From assembly GCA_020543525.1 (NCBI GenBank), contig JAHYIO010000008.1, positions 372,001 to 436,000 of the forward strand: DNA of 64,000 nucleotides, given 5' to 3'. The notes under the pieces are model-generated. The model was not told where the DNA came from and ran no database searches. It saw nothing but the letters and a program-made list of their open reading frames with translations. This document shows, in pieces, positions 58,801 to 64,000 of the stretch. A program made the translations under genes and the position numbers. Origin of the DNA: Coriolopsis trogii (lineage: Eukaryota > Basidiomycota > Agaricomycetes > Polyporales > Polyporaceae). Every line of letters begins with the position of its first letter. The stretch's first letter is position 1.

Positions 58801-61800
58801 CATTCGCTGACAGACGAGGACTTGGGCATTTGGGCAACACCTGAAGGACAGACATATATCGATGGTATGGTTGTCGTCACTGTCTCTACCGTCTGTCTCA
58901 TGATACAACCTCTCATTGCAGTGCTTTCTACCAAGAAGGAAGAGGCGCCGCTCAAGAAAGGCAAGGGCTACAAGGACGCACAGTGGGAGGATGAAGTTCG
59001 CAAGTCGCTTGCGAGCAAGAAGGCTGCGAGTTCTGGCACCCTCTCGAAGCAAGATCAGGCGCTCGTCCAGGCTCAACTCGAAAAAGAGAGCGTCATTCGT
59101 CGGCAGGTCGCTGCCGTGAAGGCGAAGTTGGAGCACGGTCTGCATTTGGTCAGGAGCGTGGTTGAGGCGCAGGTCGAACAAGTCAGAGGATTCGTCCCAG
59201 AACTGGCAGCGCTTCTGAGGGAGGGAGTATTTGGGAAGGGTGTAATCCTTGTTGGTGAAGCGTCGTTCGAAACATATTTGGTGGGTCCGCCTGTGAATTC
59301 GAGATGGCAATTGCTTAGTGTCCCGCAGATGTTGTCGGAGTGCTGTTCCGACAGGTTGGAAAGCTACAAGAGATGGGTCGGTGTGGCCACTCTTCGCAGC
59401 TCGGATATGGCCGGTATCCCGGAGGATTTCACCATCGAGCCACTCAACTGTGCGTACCATGCTATTAACCGCCACCTGTACGTTTTACGTTTTACTGAAT
59501 TTCATTCAAGCATTGGTCATCAGGGTTTTGTACCGCCTACGCACGCTCTCAGAGCAGACACCCTTTGATGCTGCAACGTACGGGTACGCTTCACCACTCC
59601 TGAGCCAGGTTCTGGTCAAAGGTGGGATCGACATCGGCGAAGAAGACGACCCTCTCGAGCAAATCGCGTTGTCGTTGGATATCATCAAGTTCCATTGCGG
59701 AGAGTGTACGTGACATGTCTCCTTCCTTATGGTGGTACTCAAGGTCACATAGTCACCGACGAGGCATACCCGCGTGAGCGCACTGCTAGAGACCTTATCC
59801 ACGTCATCAGGCACCAACCGAAGTTGGCGAAGGACGCGTCTTCTGCTCTCATTGACATCGGCCAAGCAATGCAAGGCAACGCAACAAAAGCGGAGACCTT
59901 TGCACTCCTACAGGGGACATTGTATCAGGAGGTATATGTCAGAACATCGTGTCTCCAAGCCTTGCAGGTATGCAAACAGTACTATGGTCTTCGCGGTATG
60001 CGTGAATTAACACGTGAGACAGCCGTTTGACCTCACGGACTTCGACTGGTCTCCTGAGCTCTGGATTGCATGCCACGACGAAGACGAGCAAAACGCACGT
60101 CTCGCTGACCATGTCTGGGAAGATAACGGCCTTGACGTACCCGAGTCCTCGTTCCTCCAAGACCTCCTTCCTTTCTTCGGTACGCATCCGCGCCATACCA
60201 GACAATCGTAATACTGATTTAATGCAGAGCACGACAACGCATACGTGCGGACATCAGCCGCTGCTGCTCTGGCCGTCGCTGTTATTGAGCATTGGCCAGC
60301 GACCATAAGCCGTGTGCTCTCCACGCTTGAGGACGACTATCGCGAAAAGGCGAAAGTACTGGCACCGGAATTCGATCAATACGTACGTTATTGGATGACT
60401 ATGAGGCCTCGACGCTAACGATCGCACAGGGCATGCTCATCGCATCGAGTGTAGGTCGCACCGATCCTTGGCCTGCCCGAGTAGCGCTTTCCCGCGCTTT
60501 CGAACTCTTGGCCCCTGCGTTCACTCCGGATGATGTTGAGCCGTTCTTCAAGTTCCTCATTTACGATCAAGCGTTGGGAGATCGTCATCCCGATGTGCGC
60601 CGAGGCATGCTCCGTTGCGGTACCACTGTCATTGATCTGCATGGATCGACACGTTTGCCGGAGCTCATCTCAATGTTCGAGGCGGAACTAGCAAGCACGG
60701 GTCCTGCCACAGAGACGTCTGACCAGATCAAGGAAGCTGTTGTAATTCTTATCGGTCGTCTTGCGAGACATCTCGATTCCTCAGACGTCCGACTGCCTTC
60801 TATCGTCGAACGTTTGGTAGGAGCCTTGAAGACCCCTGCTGAGCAAGTCCAGATGGCTGTCTCGGAGTGTTTGAGCCCTCTAGTCAAGGATATGAACCCG
60901 CCCCCATCCCGACTCATTGACAGGCTTATGGACGAGCTGTGCAACTCACCCTCGTATGCCGCCAGGCGTGGAGCGGCCTATGGTCTCGCCGGTGTGGTAA
61001 AGGGCCTCGGGATCTCTGCTATCAAAGAGTACAATATCATCGAGAGGCTTCGAGCAGCCGCAGAGGACAAGAAGCGATTCGAGCCCCGTCAAGGTGCCAT
61101 GTTCGCTTTCGAGACGTTCACAAGTACCCTGGGACGTCTGTTCGAACCGTACATCATGCATATCCTTCCCCTGCTACTCAACTCCTTCGGCGACGGTACT
61201 CCGGATGTTCGCGAGGCCACGCAAGACACAGCGAGGGTCATCATGGCGAACATGTCAGGGTATGGACTGAAGACCGTTCTACCGTCGCTGCTTTCTGGAC
61301 TTGACGAGAAGCAATGGCGAACGAAGAAGGGCTCCATTGAACTCCTCGGTATGATGGCGTATTGCGCACCCAAACAGCTGTCGCAGTCTCTCCCTATTGT
61401 CATCCCGCGCCTCACCGGAGTCTTGACGGACTCTCATGCACAGGTTCGCGCTGCAGCGAACAAGTCTCTTAAGCAATTCGGAGAAGTCATTAGCAACCCC
61501 GAGATCCAATCGCTCGTTCCGGTGTTCTTGAAGGCGATGGTAGACCCAGCCAAGACACCCAACGCATTGACGGCCTTGATCAAGACGTCGTTCATGCACT
61601 ACATCGACCACTCATCGTTGGCGTTGGTGAGTGACTATCGTGGTTGCCCCGCACTGTTACATATCTGACTCTTGCCAGGTTATCCCTATCATCGAGCGTG
61701 GTCTACGCGAACGAAGTGCTGACACGAAGAAGAAGGCTGCTCAAATTGTCGGAAATTTGGCGTCTCTGACGGACTCCAAGGACTTCGTTCCATACCTCTC

Positions 61801-64000
61801 GCGTTTGCTCCCCATGGTACACGTCGTCCTTGTAGACCCGGTTCCCGAAGCTCGTGCGACTGCGGCAAAAGCGCTCGGAACTCTGGTGGAGCGGTTGGGA
61901 GAGATCCACTTCCCCGACTTGGTCCCCGGGCTCCTGCGTACGCTCAAGACAGACACATCAGGTGTCGACAGGCAGGGCGCTGCTCAAGGACTCAGCGAGG
62001 TCCTCGCTGGGCTTGGTATGGAGCGCATGGAAGGATTGCTTCCAGATATTATCGCCAACGCCCAGTCACCCAGAAGTACTGTCAGAGAAGGTTTCATGTC
62101 CTTGCTCGTCTTCCTCCCTGCAACCTTCGGTGCTCGCTTCCAACCTCATCTTCCGAAAATCATCCCTCCCATTCTCAACGGCTTATCCGACTCTGAAGAT
62201 TACGTGCGCGAGGCTGCAATGCGCGCTGGTCGCATGATGGTTACCAACTACTCAAGCCGAGCTATCGATCTTCTCCTTCCCGAGCTCGAGCGAGGCATGT
62301 TCGACCCTGGATGGCGGATTAGGGTACGCTTGCACTTCTATTCTGCTTTTTCCTACTCACGGAATATCTATAGCAATCCTCTATCACTCTCGTTGGAGAG
62401 CTGCTGTTCAAAGTGTCTGGCATCAGTGGCAAGGCCGAGATCGAAGAGGACGAAGAAGGAGAGGATACCGTGGTGGCCGAGTCATCTCGCAAGGCGCTCG
62501 TCGAGGTCCTTGGGGTCGAACGACGCGACCGGATTCTCGCAGCGCTTTACCTGGCCCGCCAGGATGCTGTCAACGTTGTTCGCCAGTCCTCCATTCACAT
62601 ATGGAAGGCTTTGGTTCACAATACACCGAGGACAGGTGAGACATGCACGCCAGCCTGCATGCGGACTTACTGAGCGTCTTTCGATCTAGTGCGCGAGATA
62701 CTGCCAGAACTCATCGAGCAAATCATCAACCTCCTCACTAGCGATGAGGCCGATCAGCAGGAGGTCAGTCACAAGGGCACTGATCAATTGAAATGAGCTC
62801 ACGTAGACTTCAGACGGCCAGTCGTACAGTCACAGAGCTTTGCCGCAAATCTGGGGAAAGGGTGTTGTCCGAGATCGTGACGATCCTGCGTGCAAACTCA
62901 AGCTCGTCCGATCCACGCAAGAGAGAGGGAGTGTGCTTGATGCTCTCCGAACTGATGTTGGTGTACTCAAGTCGTTGTCGAGGATCTATGGCTGATCCTT
63001 TGTTGTAGGATCAGCACGACGGACAACCAGAGGGAAGGCCAAGAGGACGCTATCATTCAAATGGTCCGTACATCTCTAGTAGACGATGAGGCCAACGTTC
63101 GTTCCGCGGCCGCCAAGGCATTCGATACTCTGCAAGAGCATATTGGTGCAAGAGCTATCGATGAGACGATCCCTACGCTCTTGGAGGCTCTTCGTCAACC
63201 GGGTCAAAGCTCCGGGACTGCTCTCCAAGCGCTCAAAGAAGTCATGGCGGTAAGTCATAGCTGTCTGGCAAATCTGCATTCACTCACGATGTCGCATAGG
63301 TTCGCGCTGCTACGGTCTTCCCCATACTCATTCCTACGCTCACCGCCATCCCAATGTCTGCATTCAACGCGCGAGCTCTAGCGTCATTGGTCACCGTCGC
63401 TGGTGCAGCTCTAAGTAGGCGCTTGACGGTCATCCTTAATGCGCTTGTCAAAATGCGGGAGAGTCAGGAAATCAACGAGGACGAAGAACTCAAGGAGTCT
63501 ATCGACGAAGCCATTCACGCACTGATGGCGTCAGTGAGCGACGCGGAGGGCCTCAATACGTTGATGATGCTTCTACTTGACTGGTGCGTTCGAAAGCGAC
63601 CAAGGTTTGATTGATCTAACGCGTGGTCCAGGGCTAAGCATGACACTGTCAAGCGACGCGTCAGCAGCTGCGAACTCTTCGCCATTTTCTGCGAAGAGAC
63701 TGAGCTTGATTCGTCCCTCTACCGTGTGGATTGGATACGTCAACTTGTCTCTCTTCTGGACGACCGTGAAGTCCCGGTTCACACAGCAGCGTGGAACGCG
63801 CTCGACGCTTTCGTCAAATCCATACCAAAGGACGAACTTGAGCCATTAGTTGTGCCTCTGCGTCGCACGATCGAGAGTACAGGCGCCCCTGGTGTCTATG
63901 TCCCCGGTTTCAGCTTACCGAAAGGAGTATCTCCCACCGTCCCTATCATCATCGCTGGTCTCACCACTGGCAGCAACGAACAACGCGAGCAGGCAGCATA
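55829..64000 (+). CDS. GCN1: GCN1, activator of the eIF2-alpha kinase GCN2 (partial, runs off the right end)
   Basis: Many exons from ATG 55829 encode a very long HEAT-repeat protein; the 3' part lies beyond the window. The eEF3-like core is clear: RRGAAYGLAGVVKGLGIS, RQGAMFAFETFTSTLGRLFE, TQDTARVIMANMSGYGLKTV, KKGSIELLGMMAYCAPKQLS, AQIVGNLASLTDSKDFVPYL, ARATAAKALGTLVERLGE and DRQGAAQGLSEVLAGLGMER. HEAT repeats precede and follow it (for example LSGFQEAGYRAITTLAF-like and VREAAMRAGRMMVTNYSSR). The Lys/Glu-rich segment near 58,940-59,160 (KKGKGYKDAQWEDEVRKSL) is the charged linker typical of the family. GCN1 binds ribosomes and passes the uncharged-tRNA signal to GCN2 during amino-acid starvation. 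Introns are about 50-70 nt. The last exon visible reads VYVPGFSLPKGVSPTVPIII at the edge. Confidence 0.95.

Noticed and set aside
58558..59475. 305-codon open frame antisense to GCN1
   Set aside because: It overlaps well-conserved GCN1 exons and its sequence has no family features; it is a shadow of codon bias on the opposite strand.
1..64000. tRNA, rRNA, CRISPR or prokaryotic operon features
   Set aside because: Spot checks of GTTCGA-type T-loop strings did not give tRNA-like arms. No rRNA-like tracts or spaced direct repeats were seen, and gene structure is eukaryotic. A tRNA scan would be needed to exclude tRNAs fully.

Overview
The window is nuclear DNA of a filamentous basidiomycete, most likely an Agaricomycete; I lean to Polyporales, from remembered resemblance of several proteins. 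Genes are split by many 50-60 nt GT-AG introns and lie on both strands. Short CT-rich leaders and a few TATA boxes precede some starts, and several proteins have mitochondrial presequences. No prokaryotic, viral or rRNA sequence was recognised. All exon models were read by eye from splice signals and frame continuity.

Layout. 0.2-7.0 kb: a bZIP transcription factor with an 816-nt intron, then an NRPS-like adenylation enzyme that stops after its adenylation domain. 7-15.6 kb: an accessory zone of unrecognised small ORFs plus a broken glyoxal-oxidase gene. 15.9-24 kb: a mitochondrial YCII-domain protein, two tandem coiled-coil paralogues that share a 17-nt microexon, and glutaryl-CoA dehydrogenase. 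24-33 kb: a basic coiled-coil protein, two DUF6534-type seven-TM genes of opposite strands, and an FMP10-like mitochondrial protein. 33-39 kb: a predicted mitochondrial protein and a family X DNA polymerase. 41-44 kb: a GT8 glycosyltransferase and a MYND-finger protein. 45-49 kb: a peroxisomal-type carrier and 3-hydroxyacyl-CoA dehydrogenase, divergently arranged. 49-52 kb: a long stretch with no supported gene, then a cysteine-rich 88-residue protein. 53.6-64 kb: a geranylgeranyl-diphosphate synthase, divergent from GCN1, which runs off the right edge.

The genes do not form one obvious pathway. Housekeeping genes (GCN1, GCDH, polymerase X, carrier, dehydrogenase, GGPP synthase) alternate with lineage-restricted families (DUF6534, the coiled-coil paralogues, orphan ORFs) and decaying genes. 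I found no clear new defence or mobile system. The most unusual features are in gene structure: microexons of 6, 7, 11, 14 and 17 nt, two probable GC-AG introns, and several introns of 300-800 nt in a genome whose usual intron is about 55 nt.
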